Assembly (NCBI GenBank): GCA_902728285.1
Contig: CACVBU010001154.1
Coordinates: forward strand, 877,164 to 941,163
Direction: 5' to 3'
Length of the DNA stretch: 64,000 nucleotides
From: Clytia hemisphaerica
Taxonomy: Eukaryota > Cnidaria > Hydrozoa > Leptothecata > Clytiidae
Part shown: positions 1 to 11,789 of the stretch, one piece after another
Position numbering within the stretch: position 1 is the first letter of the stretch
How the letters are laid out: each line of letters opens with the position of its first letter
The notes under the pieces: generated by a model
What the model saw: the letters and a program-made list of their open reading frames with translations, nothing else
The model's database searches: none
What the model was told of the DNA's origin: nothing
Program-made: the position numbers and the translations under genes

Positions 1-338
1 AAACATTAAAAAATACTTTGCCATAAAGAGAACGAAATTTGACTTTACTACCAATTCAATCCAATATAAGAGTAGGTCAAACATCGTACGGGTAGGCGAG
101 GCAAAAATTCTAAATCGGCCGCTGGTTTAGCCTTGACTACTGGACTTGTTAATTTATTGCGCGCACAGGCTCCGACAAAGCCAAAATCTTTTCGGCCAGT
201 TGCTTTTTAAAGGCCCACTTGCGCTGCGCGGCTGGGCCAAAAATGCTTGTTAAAAATCCGTCAAAATTCCTTCCATTAAGTTTTAAGTTTCTACTGTGTT
301 TCTTTCGGCCCATTTTTTTGTGAATTAGGCTTCAACAT

Positions 339-640
339 ACATGTTTTTTTTTATAATCATACAAGAATCCGAAAACATGCTCAGAAATGCTTAGGTCGAA
401 AGCTTAAGGCTAAAAAATGCTTGAGGGGATGCTTAATCTAAAGCATAAATTTAGCGAAATACTGAAAATCCGTAAAATTCCAGCCAAAATCAAAAATCAT
501 TATTTGTAGGCTCACGTAATGCTTACCGTGTGCTTAATTTTTCCCATATCTGAGCCTAGATATGCTTACAAAGTACAATGCTTATAAAAGAAAATATTTT
601 TTTTTTTTTAAATATCTTAAGCAAAAAGCATAGCACCGTG
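339..640. mobile_element. Possible MITE with ACATGTTTTTTT terminus
   Basis: The left end ACATGTTTTTTTTTATAATCA resembles the terminus of the element at 55102-55932, and the interior is rich in repeated ATGCTTA motifs like that element's TTATAAGCATA motifs. The right end is not clear. Assignment is by terminus similarity only. Confidence 0.35.
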
Positions 641-644
641 TACT

Positions 645-1790
645 TTAATGGGATAACTTTCCAGAATAAATTTCCGGATTTGGGTGCATCCGCGAACATC
701 CGCGAATTAAATCCCATGAAATTTGGAAGGCCTCTCCGCGAAATATTTCTATCAAAACTCAAATGCAAATAAATACTTTTTGAATGGGTACTTCATCAAA
801 GAGCAAATAGTGTATTCAACAACCAAATGCATGATTGAGTATAAAGATACAAAATCGTGAAAATATTGCCACCTAATAGTGCCATCCGCGAAATTTTATC
901 CCAGATGTGAAGCCTGCCCTAAAATGTGACCCGAAAAGCTGCCACAAGATGTGACCCACTTGCCCCAAGATGTGACCCCAGAAAAAATCACTGGGAAATT
1001 ATAGGTTTTGGTAAATGTACTGGTGAATCTTCTAGTGGAGTTGGTGGTTCTGGTGGATTTGATGGTTTAGATGAATCTGCCACGCCCTTTTTGTCAATAA
1101 ATTTTGTCCACAATTAATCATTGACATGTCAGGTCATTGGATCAGGTGTTTAGAAATTGATTCAAACTCAACGAGGTGACTGAGAACCTACCAAAAAAGT
1201 ATGCAATATGGGCTGGCAATTTGAATCCTAAAAAGGGGAATTTCCCTGAATCTGAATCCGAATCCTTGAATCCCAATCCTGCAATCCAGCGAATCTACCC
1301 ATCTTGGGAAAACAAAAACTATTAATATATTCATCAAATTGAATTGAAATATTGCAACTGTGCCCAGAACCTAAATTGGCAACATTAATGAAGTCATCGC
1401 TACCTATTGACGTCGTCATTCCTTAAAAATATGCCGAAAAAGGTAATTGAAACAGATTATTCTTCTACCACGCGCATGCCCCAGCGGTAAGTTGATATAA
1501 ATGCAAAAATTACAACTGTCAATATATTAGCCGATGATATCTTACCGCCGATGTCTCCGGGTGTTGCGGGGTTGTAATGTTGATCCGCCGGTTATTGACT
1601 AATTCTTACTTGGAAACACTGTGGTTGGACGGTTTTGATGGGTTTTAAAACTGGTAAAAGCATAGTCATTATAAAAGCACTGGTCTGGAAGGCTTTTGTC
1701 TCTTTTTATTGTTCGCTTCGCTCGATTGAGCTTACATACCAAAATCGAATTATTTTGCAAACTTTTTGATCATGTGATTAGAAAATAGAC
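645..1790. other. AT-rich non-coding stretch
   Basis: Only short open frames without recognisable protein features occur here. No splice-flanked coding block, RNA gene or clear terminal repeat was found. The last 50 bases (about 1740-1780) form an imperfect inverted repeat with about 2090-2130, around the next element. Confidence 0.5.
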
Positions 1791-2070
1791 TACTCTCGGG
1801 TACCTAATAGCCGTCCCCCCCACCCCGCTAATTAATTTTTCGAAAATTTTCCACCCAGGACATTCTTATTCCAACCCCCCCGCTTATTAATTTTTGGCAA
1901 AATGTTTTTGAAAGTTCCCTCTTTTGTCCTAATTCTGCTGTATTAGCCTCCTTTTCAGAAATTTTCCACCCAGGACATTTTTATTCCAACCCCCTGGCTT
2001 ATTAGGTTTTGAGATTTTTTCCAACCCCCCGCTTATTCCAATCCCCCCGGCTATTAGGTACCCGAGAGTA
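1791..2070. mobile_element. MITE, family A, copy 1
   Basis: Terminal inverted repeats of about 23 bp: TACTCTCGGGTACCTAATAG at the left, its complement at 2048-2070. The interior repeats a poly-C / CTTATTCCAACC module several times. Related copies lie at 16704-16982 and 20791-20991. No transposase is present, so this is a non-autonomous DNA element. It sits inside a weaker hairpin (about 1740-2130), which suggests insertion into an older palindromic element. Confidence 0.8.
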
Positions 2071-2663
2071 ATCCCAAAAGGAGATTTTGGTAACGTGATC
2101 AAAAAGTATGCAAATCGCAACTTGTTTTTTGTTTGTAAGGCGAGACCAATTTGATTGGTTGTTCTAGGGGCCCGACCGACCCTGAAATTCCAAAAATCGA
2201 AATAAAAATAAAATTGATTTTGGTAGTACATTTTTATTTTCATAGCTTTACTGACTGCCATTTTTTCCAAATTTTGGTAGTTTTTCCATGGTTTTGAGAA
2301 TTTTATGTTCAATTTTTCATATTATCCGTGAATTCGACTTTTTGTGTCTTTTTAGTTTCTATTTCGTTTTTTTGTCAATGTGTAGTAGTTTTTGCTGCCT
2401 TTTTAGGAAATTTTATGGGTGAAATTCTACTTTTATTTTTATTTTTCGCTGACCGACCGACCGACCCCCTTTTTTGGGTAGCTTGGCCCGTAAAACAACA
2501 AATTAATTTGTGGCCCCGCCTAACAAAAGAAAATTGAACAAGAAGCTAAAACAATACCATTGCTAGACCGGGGTTTTTTATGTATAATGACGATGGCAAA
2601 AGCAAGAACTAAAATAAACTAAACTTGGCGGTGAGTTTTTGAATTGAACATACACGTCAGAAG

Positions 2664-2838
2664 ATACCTTATCGGCGTTTTTGATTTTTCTAAAATAGCG
2701 ATGCGTTGTGGCATTGTTTCGAGTGTATTACAATAGAACTCCCTCGAGGAATTCCTAAGAGAACTCTATTGTAATACACTCGAAACAATCCCACAATGCA
2801 TCGCTTTTTGAAAAAAATCAAAAACTCCGATAAGGTCT
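2664..2838. mobile_element. Foldback (hairpin) element
   Basis: Two arms of about 80 bp (ATACCTTATCGG... and ...CCGATAAGGTCTAT) are nearly perfect reverse complements, with only a short loop near 2742-2757. This is typical of a hairpin MITE. Confidence 0.75.
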
Positions 2839-3429
2839 ATTGCGGCAATGTAGAGGTAGACTAAGAGAACCATCTAGTGAACAAAAAATATTACTACAAA
2901 AAAATCCGAATTTCTCCTTATAAGCCACTGTCAGCAAATTTGTAATTCATTAAATTTGCCTGCGAAAGGTTAGCTTCGGGCAGTTAAGCTTTTGAGAGTC
3001 AAGTCAAACGCAATTCACAGAATAATTTCCTATCAAGTGAAATTAAAGGTTTTCCGTAGTAATAATTTTTGTTCCCAAGCAGGTCCTCTTTCAAATGAAA
3101 CAAAAATTTTTCGATTTCGACGAGTTTTTAATTGCCGATGACGTCATCAATGACGTCATTTTTTGAGCTATTTTCCTTTATAGCTTCTCAAATATTAATT
3201 TTCAGGTATATGTTGTTATATTTTTTGGAATCCTTGGATAAATATCTTTTATTTGAGCCATATTTGAGCTTCTAATTTTCACTTTCATTTTCAAGCCCCA
3301 GCAAAAGTGATGACGTCACATGGGACTAGCAAAATGGTCAAAATTTTTCTCACCACTCGTTTTTGTGATCTTATAGACCTAATTGATCATCTAGAAAAGT
3401 TAGTTTGCTTTTAACAAGTCTGTGCACAC

Positions 3430-4235
3430 GAAGAACATTGTAGCTCTCACTATTGACTTTTTCCTTATTTCTTTGTTTTTTCACACAAAAACATTATTGA
3501 TAACAATGCCCACCATTAGCATTAAGCATGATTCAATTGTCAATAAAACTGATTTTTGCAACCGGAACTTTCTATTTTCTATTTTCCCTACTCCCCTTCC
3601 CTCTTCCCCCATCAACAATCAATGTAGTGGGGTCGTTTAGCATAATTTACTCATTTTCAGACAACATCATGTATACCATTCGAAAGCTCTCAAAAAACTA
3701 TACAGAAGACTTTTAAACGAGTATGGCCGATTTCATTACCTAACTCGAGATATTTCATGCGCAAGTTCCACTTTTCGCCACATTTTGGTCTAAAATTGAC
3801 CAAAAATTGCATCTTCTGCGTGAATTATCTCGAGTTAGGTAATGAAATCGGCTATACCCGTCTAAAAGTCTTCTATATAGTTTTTTTGAGAGCTTTCGAA
3901 TGGTATACATGATGTTGTCTCAAAAAGAGTTTGAAATTTTCAAAAAATTTTGACCTTAGGGTTTTGCCTGGGGAAAAAAGAAATTGCCCAAAAAAGGGAT
4001 GTTCCACCAGTGGGATTTTAGGGGATTTTTTCCTGAGGCATAAGCATCCTATAGAGAAGGTCTGGAGAAAGTTTCAGCTATATATTATTTTTTTCCTACA
4101 AACAGCCTGTACTTTTGTAACACGACCACACTAATGATAAAATTCAATGTGTTATGCATTTTTGCAAAACGCTATATCATCTGACTGATTGTTTTCATTT
4201 TTCTCCTTATTGCCATTCAGCATGTTGCTTGTTTC
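3430..4235. repeat. Dispersed repeat family X, copy 1 (interrupted)
   Basis: Shares with 17390-18300 and 20165-20790 the block TTCACACAAAAACATTATTGATAACAATG..., CAATTGTCAATAAAACTGA and a 3' end TCCATTCAGCATGTTGCTTG. It is interrupted by the hairpin at 3659-3920. Open frames across it recur in the other copies only because the DNA is repeated, so no protein is inferred. Confidence 0.6.
3659..3920. mobile_element. Hairpin MITE nested in repeat X
   Basis: Inverted arms: AGACAACATCATGTATACCA at the left, its complement ending near 3920. The arms stay paired through CTAACTCGAGATA to a short centre. It separates two parts of repeat family X, so it is the younger insertion. Confidence 0.75.
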
Positions 4236-4596
4236 AAATTTTATATCTAATTTTTCTACAACTAAATACCTGAGAAATTGGATTCAAAACCTGATATAAC
4301 AACACGCTTGTACTTTGATAATTGAGACAAAGAAGCAGTGTAAAAGTTTTTACGGAAATCTTTTTCTTTTTTTTTGCTGCGAATAAGGTCCTCTAAAATG
4401 AAATACACGCCTTTTTTTATAAGAATAGTCTACTTTGGATAAGGGTGAAATATTCTTAACGTATTCTTACTTTTTGAGACTTGACTTTTTTACAAACATG
4501 AGAAATGATCAATTTGAGAGTTTTGGACTTTTGAGTGAACATCTGGGTTAAAATTACATTTCTTCCTCAAAGCTTCAATTTATCTCTAAGCAGTTT

Positions 4597-5277
4597 TAGT
4601 AGGGGGAATTTTGTTCGATTTTTTGGAATCGCTTGACTGTTTTGTTAGAAGCGCTTGTTATACATTTTTGGAAAGCTAAGGGGTAGGGGAATCGAAATTA
4701 ATATGTTTCCAATTTTTTTTCGGACACTTTGGTGTGATTTTCGGACAAATATGACGGTCTCAGGCAAAAATCATAGGGTTAAAAATTAATGAAAATTTTA
4801 GCTCGAGGAAACAGAGACCTGTTGTATATTTTTGGAAAGCTCTCAAAAAATTAGGATTAGAGATATATTGCAAGTATAGGTGATTTCTGTACCTAACTCG
4901 AGATATTAACCCTTGAAAACCGTGTTTTTCAGCCAGAAAAAGCTATTTTGTCCAGTTTTTGCGCTTTTTGAAGCTCAATATCTCGAGTTAGGTACTGAAA
5001 TCACCTATACTTGCAATATATCTCTAATCCTAATTTTTTGAGAGCTTTCCAAAAATATACAACAGGTCTCTGTTTCCTCGAGCTAAAATTTTCATTAATT
5101 TTTAACCCTATGATTTTTGCCTGATACCGTCATATTTGTCCGAAAATCACACCAAAGTGTCCGAAAAAACATTGGAAACATAGTAATTCCGATTCCCCTA
5201 CCCCTTAGCTTTCCAAAAATGTATAACAAGTGCTTTTAACAAAACAGTCGAGCGATTTTACAAAATGCCCTCTACTA
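4597..5277. mobile_element. Large hairpin element, 680 bp, nested
   Basis: Two arms of about 300 bp are close reverse complements, from TAGTAGGGGGAATTTTG to CAAAATGCCCTCTACTA, around a centre near 4940. It interrupts the sequence between CTTCAATTTATCTCTAA and TTTCTGTTAACCAAATAC, which are adjacent in the related element at 36.15-36.20 kb. That empty site shows it is an insertion. Confidence 0.85.
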
Positions 5278-5324
5278 TTTTTTCTGTTAACCAAATACAA
5301 AATGACTGTATTCTTGGGTGCAAG

Positions 5325-5637
5325 TCACTTGTCCGACACTTTCTAGTCCGACAGTGAAATAGTCCGAATCTATAAAATAAATCCACAATTTGGAATTCTT
5401 TTTTTCAGATGTCACTTTTGTCCGAAAACCAAAGATATTAGAGTGTCGAATGTTGAATAAGGGTTTTTTTATAAGCAAGTCCTATTTTCGGGCTTTCTTG
5501 GAGGTTGCTTAGCGTTCTAGTTCAACTTCTGAAAAATATGCTTTGAGCACCACCTATATTTATGCTTATTGAGTCAAGGCACCATATCCGACGTCGGACA
5601 TTTTTACTTTCGGACTAGAAAGTGTCGGACTACTGAC
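5325..5637. mobile_element. MITE with GTCCGACACTTTCTAGTCC ends, copy 1
   Basis: Terminal inverted repeats GTCCGACACTTTCTAGTCC (from about 5331) and its complement ending near 5630, with internal GTCCGA motifs. A second copy of the same family is at 59489-59985. No coding capacity is seen. Confidence 0.85.
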
Positions 5638-5834
5638 GACCTCCCGTATTCTTATCAAATTCTGTGAAATTCATCCTAAAGGGTCTTCTTACGATTTGGC
5701 CAATTTTCTCCCTGATATTCTTATAGAACAGCGTGTACCCTGTTTACAAAAGTCTGCGTAGCTTTGTTTTGTTTCCTGATCATGGTGCCCTTAAACGTTA
5801 GAGAAAGAGACTGATTTTTGCTGAAAAGGTGACC

Positions 5835-6205
5835 TTACAATCATGGTGAAACCATGCACCAACCAGGTCGAAATATTGTTTACACGAAAAATATATACAG
5901 AATGACCATTGACCATTAAAATGTTATTTAAATTATTTAAATCATGGTGAAAATATATTGAGAATTTAACTTATTTCCTCGTTTTCGAAATTTGGAGCTC
6001 AAGCGAGAAAGTCACCTTTGGTCTAACTAATTGATAATTGACCATTTTTGAACTTTTGGATCCTTAGATAAAATAAGTCTTAAGTCTAGCGGTAAAACTC
6101 TACCCTTCCATTCCTACCTAATTTAGAGCGCTTCTAAATCGTTTGTGGTTATAATATTTCGTAGGAATTTCCCTTTTTTCCCATATATTACGACCATGAT
6201 TGTAC
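5835..6205. mobile_element. MITE with TACAATCA...TGATTGTA ends, copy 1
   Basis: Starts TTACAATCATGGTGAAA and ends TATTACGACCATGATTGTA. The interior (AACTTTTGGATCC, AAACTCTACCCTTCCA, TTTCCCTTTTTTC) is colinear with 53341-53684. Part of the left end seems duplicated near 5940. Confidence 0.7.
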
Positions 6206-6334
6206 TGTAGATAGACTAGACTTTTTTGAAAATTTTTCTTAGATTTTTGAAAAATTCCCTACCCTTAGATAGAGAAGCTTTTTTACATTTTTTTCACTCC
6301 TCTAAGTCAAAAAAATTGCCTAAAAGTCGTGAAT

Positions 6335-6600
6335 CTTCCGACCCTTCTTCGACCCTTAGAGAGATTAGTTTTTCTGATTTTTGCGACCTTAGAGAGACTG
6401 ATTTTTTTTCTGATTTTTGCGACCCTTAGAGAGATTGATTTACATTTTTCTGATTTTTGCGACCCTTAGAGAGACTGATTTACATTTTTCTGATTTTTGC
6501 GACCCTTAGAGAGACTGATTTACATTTTTCTGATTTTTGCGACCCTTAGAGAGACTGATTTACATTTTTCTGATTTTTGCGACCCTTAGAGAAGAGAGAC
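6335..6600 (+). repeat. 40-bp tandem repeat
   Basis: Four exact or near-exact units start at 6421, 6461, 6501 and 6541 (GACCCTTAGAGAGACTGATT followed by TACATTTTTCTGATTTTTGC), with degenerate units from about 6335. The array abuts a CCGTCGGCACATACCCCGG end and a C run ending in an N at 6670. A related GACCCTTA/CAGTGCAT interior with a GGTATGTGCGGG end occurs at 61532-61860, so the array is probably the interior of such an element. Confidence 0.85.
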
Positions 6601-6670
6601 TTTGAAAGGTGAAAAAACCGACCCTTACCGTCGGCACATACCCCGGCACCCAATTTGCCTCCCCCCCCCN

Positions 6671-7879
6671 ATTCTATCATGCGTCAATCTGACATGAAAG
6701 CAAGATTAAAATCATCTTGTGATGTTTTCTTAAACGAGCCGATCTATCAATTTGTACGTATTTTCCGTCCGACATTAAGTGTCGTAACAACTATACATCT
6801 TATCTTTTCCTTAGAAAGACAAAATCGTTGAAGCACAAGGCAAGAAGATAGTCATGAGTCAATCGTTCTCATTTGAAGATAGAGTAAAGAGTATAAAGAG
6901 AATTTTTTTAAAGACAATCCGAAGATACGTTTCAGCAAGATGAGATACGAGCACTGCAAAAATTTTGTCTCGCAAATGAACTGAATACAGACTTGAGCAG
7001 TATTTCAGCTGTTATTTTCTTAGTATGATTGAACCCCCGGTGGGCGCTGGGTATGACGCGTGCCTTAAGGGCTGGGTCACCCTCCCAAAGTCTCTCTAAG
7101 GTTTACCAAGATCACGGCTTTGGGGGATCTCTTTTTTGTGACACTGTAATGTCTTCTTTCGAGAGTAGAAAATGTTGCAAGAGCTTGTCAATCAATTAAT
7201 TTCGCAATTTTCAAGGAGGAAAGAAAAGAAACCTAATTAAGTTTACCTGATTTAGTTAAGTTCAAAGAGGAGAGTTTTTTGGCCTTTGATTTTAATGGTC
7301 GAGCAACTTCGAATTATAAAATTAGTTTTGTGTGATATTTTATCTAGCTGTTTCCTTTTACCCCTCTGATTAATAAATATGTATTTTAAAAACGTTCTCT
7401 TTAATTAAGCCCTCTTTATTCCAGTTTATATTTGGGCTGAAACTTTGAAGAAACTAGTGTAAGTCGGGTGTAAGTTAAGTTAACTATATACATATAAAAA
7501 AAACTGAAAAAAGAAAGTTTTAAAAAATTTGCAAGCGATACATACATCTCTTGATTGACTCCCTCCCTCATGTATGCTTTTTGAAGAACCCTTTTTGTTA
7601 CGTATGGAAGTAATTAATTAGGAGATTCCAACCCGTTCTTACTTCTACCGACATAGCTTTCCGCGATATTTTTTTCCCCAACCAAAACTTGCATTTCATT
7701 CCATTTTTAACCTCCCACGACCTTTTTGCACTCTTATATAATTTCATCAAAATGGGGTGAAATGAGTGGTTCTCCCTCTGGGTAAAATTTAAATCCAGCA
7801 TTAATACTAACTGTTATTTATTTGCAAACTTTCTGTTTTATAAGCTTTTTTGATTGTTTTAAGACAACCAAATACTACT
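6671..7879. other. Non-coding, one weak coding-like stretch
   Basis: A 50-residue frame at 6679-6831 and overlapping frames to about 7030 look slightly protein-like but switch frame repeatedly and resemble no family I recognise. The remainder is AT-rich without a supported feature. Confidence 0.3.
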
Positions 7880-8172
7880 TTAGGCATACAGACTCGCAGA
7901 CTTTCACGAGTAGAAACTTTCGCGATTTTCACGAATTCTATTTTAGCCCTTTTCGCCGAGGTAAATGGCTTTGAAAATTCTTGACAAAATAAAAAAATCT
8001 GTAAAACGTCTAACTTAAAATAAAATGTAAGATTTATGGCACTTTTTAGCCTGTTAAAGTCTCAAAAGTCAAAAGACATAAGTTTCAATCCAGTTCTAGA
8101 ATTATACGCTCGCGAAAGTAAATGTTGTAAATTTCGTGATTCTTCGATCTCGCGAAACTTTGCACGCCTCAA
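7880..8172. mobile_element. MITE with TTAGGC...GCCTAA-type ends, copy 1
   Basis: Left end TTAGGCATACAGACTCGCAG, right end CGCGAAACTTTGCACGCCTC. Dense TTCGCGA motifs inside. The better preserved copy is at 28043-28458. Confidence 0.65.
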
Positions 8173-9592
8173 CAAGTATGGAAATCAGAGAAAGATAGTG
8201 AAGCACGTTTCTAAGAGCGTGGGAAATTTATATCACGTAATAAACATTGGAATGTCTTCTTTTTCTTTTAAATGTTGCAAAAAAGGAGAAAAAAATGTTG
8301 CAAAAAGGGAGAAAAAAATGTTGCTCAGTGGCGGCTTATTTGATCTTCATAAATGACACTGCATTATCTTCTTTTTCTTTGCAAAGAGCAGAACTGGGGG
8401 TGAGCGCAATGAAATACGCTAGAAAGTGAATTTCGATAAATGATGAGCTTGACATGGGCAAATGTATCAAATTCAAATAAAAAATGATAATCAAGCATCA
8501 TCTGATTATGATCATTTCTCCCCAACATGTTGCTAAATAGAGAAACCTTCGATTTGTAACATTTCAATCTCCTCTCCAAGAGAAAAGGAGTGAGCCTATA
8601 AAAGTCATTTTCCACTAAATAAAGACAAAGTACTGAGACATGTAAAAAAGGGAAACATTTCTTTCTTTAAAACTTTATTTATAAGTAGATACCAGTATTG
8701 GACTCGCCCGTGGTGATGACGATCTTTAATATGTTCGAAACGGGAGTTATTAAAGTCAGCGCTTATTTATGAAAATCAAATTTAAGAAATCTTCGGGCCT
8801 TTTTATCGATTATCTTTCCAAGATTCGAACTCGTATGTCGTATACTCCATTTTGTTTTTGAGATACTGCCCATAATGGTTAAGCTTAAATACTGCTGTGG
8901 TGAAGTGTCTATCTTGATTTGAAAATTGTCACTCGATTTGTCTTTTGAAAAAATTTTGTCACTAACCATGTCAAACGAAAACGAAGTAAATTAACCCACA
9001 TTTAAGATTATTTTGAACAATATCTTTGAGCTGCCGTAACTAATTAACGATTTAGACCTTTACAAATGTAAAAAACAAATTCAATTGCCTATTCTATAGT
9101 ATAGTATAGTAAGTATAGATTAATAAAATATCGAAATATGCGTAGTGGGAACTGATAATTTCTACCATCTTTCAGTACTTACTTTAAAATCTATACTTTC
9201 GATAGACCTAACAAGTTCTTTTTGATACCAAAAATCTGTACTTGTAATGACTGCCTCGAATTTAGAAAGTTCTTTTATTTATTTCATAAATCTTCACTGA
9301 AAAAGAAAGCAAATGCATATTATAAAAAGCCTCTTCTGATCAGGATGGTATCGGGAGAGGTATACTCGCTTCCCTTTTTACACCTTCCAACCAAGGGCCA
9401 GATCTAAAGTTAAGAGTGGTTAAATTTAAAGACTTATGGATTGAACTGAGATTGAACTATACAAGTAAACTTTAGTAAGTAATAATGTTGGAAAGCATCC
9501 ACCGAGAGGGCCCTTTTTCAATTATCTACAGTTGTTGCTCACTAATTCGACGTTCTACTTTTCTATACGCTCCATTACTTGAGGAAAATCCA
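8173..9592. other. No gene seen
   Basis: Contains a short tandem of AATGTTGCAAAAAGGGAGAAA around 8268-8325 and a TATAG microsatellite near 9095-9115. No coding exon or RNA gene could be supported. Confidence 0.4.
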
Positions 9593-9740
9593 ACACACCC
9601 CTGTGTCACTAGACCCGGTGGGAAAATATCCTAGAATTTCAGCCCCACTGGGAGAATGACTTTGATTTCATCCCACTCGAAATTTAATGTTTAAAAATTG
9701 CACTCCAAAACCATCCCCATGGACTTTTTACCTTGGAACA
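9593..9740. mobile_element. Partial MITE with ACACCCCTGTGTCAC end
   Basis: The end ACACCCCTGTGTCACTAGAC followed by CCGGTGG and a GCACTCCAAAACCATCCC block match the family whose full copy is at 62104-62379. The second end was not found. Confidence 0.5.
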
Positions 9741-10149
9741 ACAGCATTCGGGCGCTTTTTTCAAGAGTCAGCTGGAAAAAATTGAATTCTAATTTCACGG
9801 TGGAGACAATATGGTGTGTGTAATTCTCCTTGTGCATGCTTTAATAAATAGCTCTAAAATGAATTTGGTCTTCGTTTGAAATTTGAAATACATTTGTGCT
9901 TAAAGTCAGTAATATAATAAGATTATAAATTGAAATGGCACAGTATTTGATGTCTCACGTCTTGGTTTGGCTAAGTCGTTACTTTGTATGGCATTTTTGC
10001 ATAAAGTTTCCACATGATAATTATTTTCATTACTGGATTTTAAATTCAATGACATTTTCGAATTTACTTCGTAAACATAACGAACACTTTAATAACATAG
10101 TCTACCTATTTCTGATATTCTTCACGAACAAATTTTATTTTATTTGCGT
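9741..10149. other. No gene seen
   Basis: AT-rich. One 79-codon frame at 9935-10174 runs into the palindrome array and shows no recognisable domain. Confidence 0.4.
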
Positions 10150-10546
10150 GACCCTATTCGAAAAGCGTTCGTGAAAAATGCACACATTCGTCATAACGCT
10201 TAGACATTCGTTTTAAGAGGCAAAGCGTTCGTCATGAACGCTTAAACTTTCGTTTAAAAGAAAAGCGTTCGTCACGAACGCTTAAACTTTCGTTTAAAAG
10301 CAAAGCGTTCGTCGTGAACGCTTAGGCATTCGTCGTGAACGCTTAGGTATTCGTCATAAATCATAAAGCATTCGTGACAAACGCCTCCCTGTTAAAGCGT
10401 TCGTCACGAATGAGTCGAAATCTAGAAAGCGTTTGTGACGAACGCTTTAAAAGAAAGTCGTTCGAAAAGCGTTCGTGACGAACGGATAGACCGTTCGTGA
10501 CGAATGACTGACCGTTCGTGTGTCCACGACGAATGCTTTTCGTTCC
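10150..10546. repeat. Array of CGTTCGTCACGAACG palindromes
   Basis: About a dozen imperfect units of the palindrome CGTTCGTCACGAACG (flanked by AAG and CTT) occur, many separated by TTAAACTTTCGTTTAAAAG, which is also near-palindromic. The best three units start about 10222, 10262 and 10303, a 40-41 bp period. Every unit can form a hairpin, and the array ends beside the 156-bp repeat element. Function unknown. Confidence 0.8.
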
Positions 10547-10623
10547 AGTAGTGAGAAATGGTGCCCTTCATTAGTGAGATCTAACCACTTATTTTAATAG
10601 TCGAACGTGCGCAACGCACTGGG

Positions 10624-11298
10624 CTCAACTTCAGTGGCTTCAAATTATTCATAGGCCCAATTGTAGACCGCCAGATGTTTACCCAATGAACAAGTGTGCC
10701 AAATTTCAACCAAATCCGACCATTTTGGAGGCCTGTAGGCTGCCCCAAAATTTTAGCCTCGTTTTGGCGAAAAACTCGTCCCCAGGCCCCAAAAATCTAA
10801 ATTTTTGAAAAATGAAAAAAGCACCCCCAGATATTCACCCAAGGAACAAGTGTGCCAAATTTCAGCCAAATCGAACAATTTTTGAAGTCTCCAGGCTGCC
10901 CCAAAGTTTTAGCCTCGTTTTGGCGAAAAACTTGTCCCCAGGCCCCAAAAATCAAAATTTTCAAAAAATGAAAAAAGCACCCCCAGATATTCACCCAAGG
11001 AACAAGTGTGCAAAATCTCAGCCAAATCGAACAATTTTTGAAGTCTCCAGGCTGCCCCAAAGTTTTAGCCTTGTTTTGGCGAAAAACTCGTGCACAGGCC
11101 CCAAAAATCAAAATTTCCAAAAAATTAAAAAAACACCCCCAGATATTCACCCAAGGAACAAGTGTGCAAAATTTCAGCCAAATCGAATAATTTTTGAAGT
11201 GTCCAGGCTGCCCCAAAGTTTTGGGACATACACACAGACAGACAGACAGACAGACAGACACACACACATTCTCAGATTCTAACTCAACTGAAGTTGAG
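10624..11298. mobile_element. Element carrying a 156-bp tandem repeat
   Basis: Four tandem units of exactly 156 bp start at 10675, 10831, 10987 and 11143 (ATATTCACCCAAGGAACAAG). They are bounded by short inverted ends CTCAACTTCAG and CTGAAGTTGAG, with an ACAGACAGACAG tract at the right. Because 156 is a multiple of three, both strands keep 156-codon open frames. The 16-bp sequence ATGGTGCCCTTCATTA occurs at 10558-10573 and again at 11309-11324, which looks like a target duplication around a larger unit including part of the palindrome array's flank. Confidence 0.8.
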
Positions 11299-11789
11299 AA
11301 TTGAGAATATGGTGCCCTTCATTAACCACTTACTCGACCTAACTTTAACTAGGACTACAATCAGAAAACATTCCCAGTTCAAATCTAATGATAAAGATAA
11401 TTTACAAGGCCTAAGATATGAACAAAACACAACTGTTGTACCAGGTACTGCATCTTTTGTTTGGTTTTATTCATAAAAAGTTTTATTTGTATCATTTGAT
11501 TATAGGATCCAGTTTATTTTCAATGATTTCTTTTTATTGAATTTTATTTAGTTGGATATCATTATGTATCTAATATAATGTTGATGGCATTGATATCAAA
11601 CCAATCGTTGTACTTTGTTATTGTCAAAGTCTAAAAATAAAAATCTGAGGGGGGATTCCTCTTTTTTTTTCATTTTAAGGGGGGACATTCTAACAAGGGG
11701 TACCGGTAATTTTTGTTCGATTTAAGGGGGGAGTTTTCTTTCAGGGCAAAATTGCATTTTAAGGGGGGACTGAAAAAGTAGGCAGAAAC
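11299..11789. other. Non-coding, TTTAAGGGGGGA motifs
   Basis: Several copies of (T)TTAAGGGGGGA occur between about 11645 and 11775. Otherwise AT-rich with no gene. Confidence 0.4.

Larger units (their letters stand above)
4405..5736. mobile_element. Composite MITE with ACACG...TTATAAGAA ends
   Basis: Left end ACACGCCTTTTTTTATAAGA, right end TTCTTATAGAACAGCGTGT. A simpler relative without the two inner insertions lies in reverse orientation at about 36060-36390, so this copy is a host element carrying the hairpin at 4597-5277 and the element at 5325-5637. Confidence 0.75.

Noticed and set aside
1929-2312. 127-codon minus-strand frame
   Set aside because: It starts in AT-rich flank and runs through the family A MITE and its poly-C modules. 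No domain is visible.
6421-6590. CRISPR-like array of 40-bp units
   Set aside because: The units are contiguous tandem copies with no variable spacers, in a eukaryotic genome.
10150-10546. CRISPR or bacterial-type operator array
   Set aside because: The spacers are themselves repeats (TTAAACTTTCGTTTAAAAG), and the setting is animal DNA rich in palindromic elements.
10797-11282. 156-codon open frames on both strands
   Set aside because: They arise from the 156-bp tandem unit (a multiple of three) and an ACAGACAG tract. The same frame appears again in the truncated copy, and both strands are equally open, so no protein is called.
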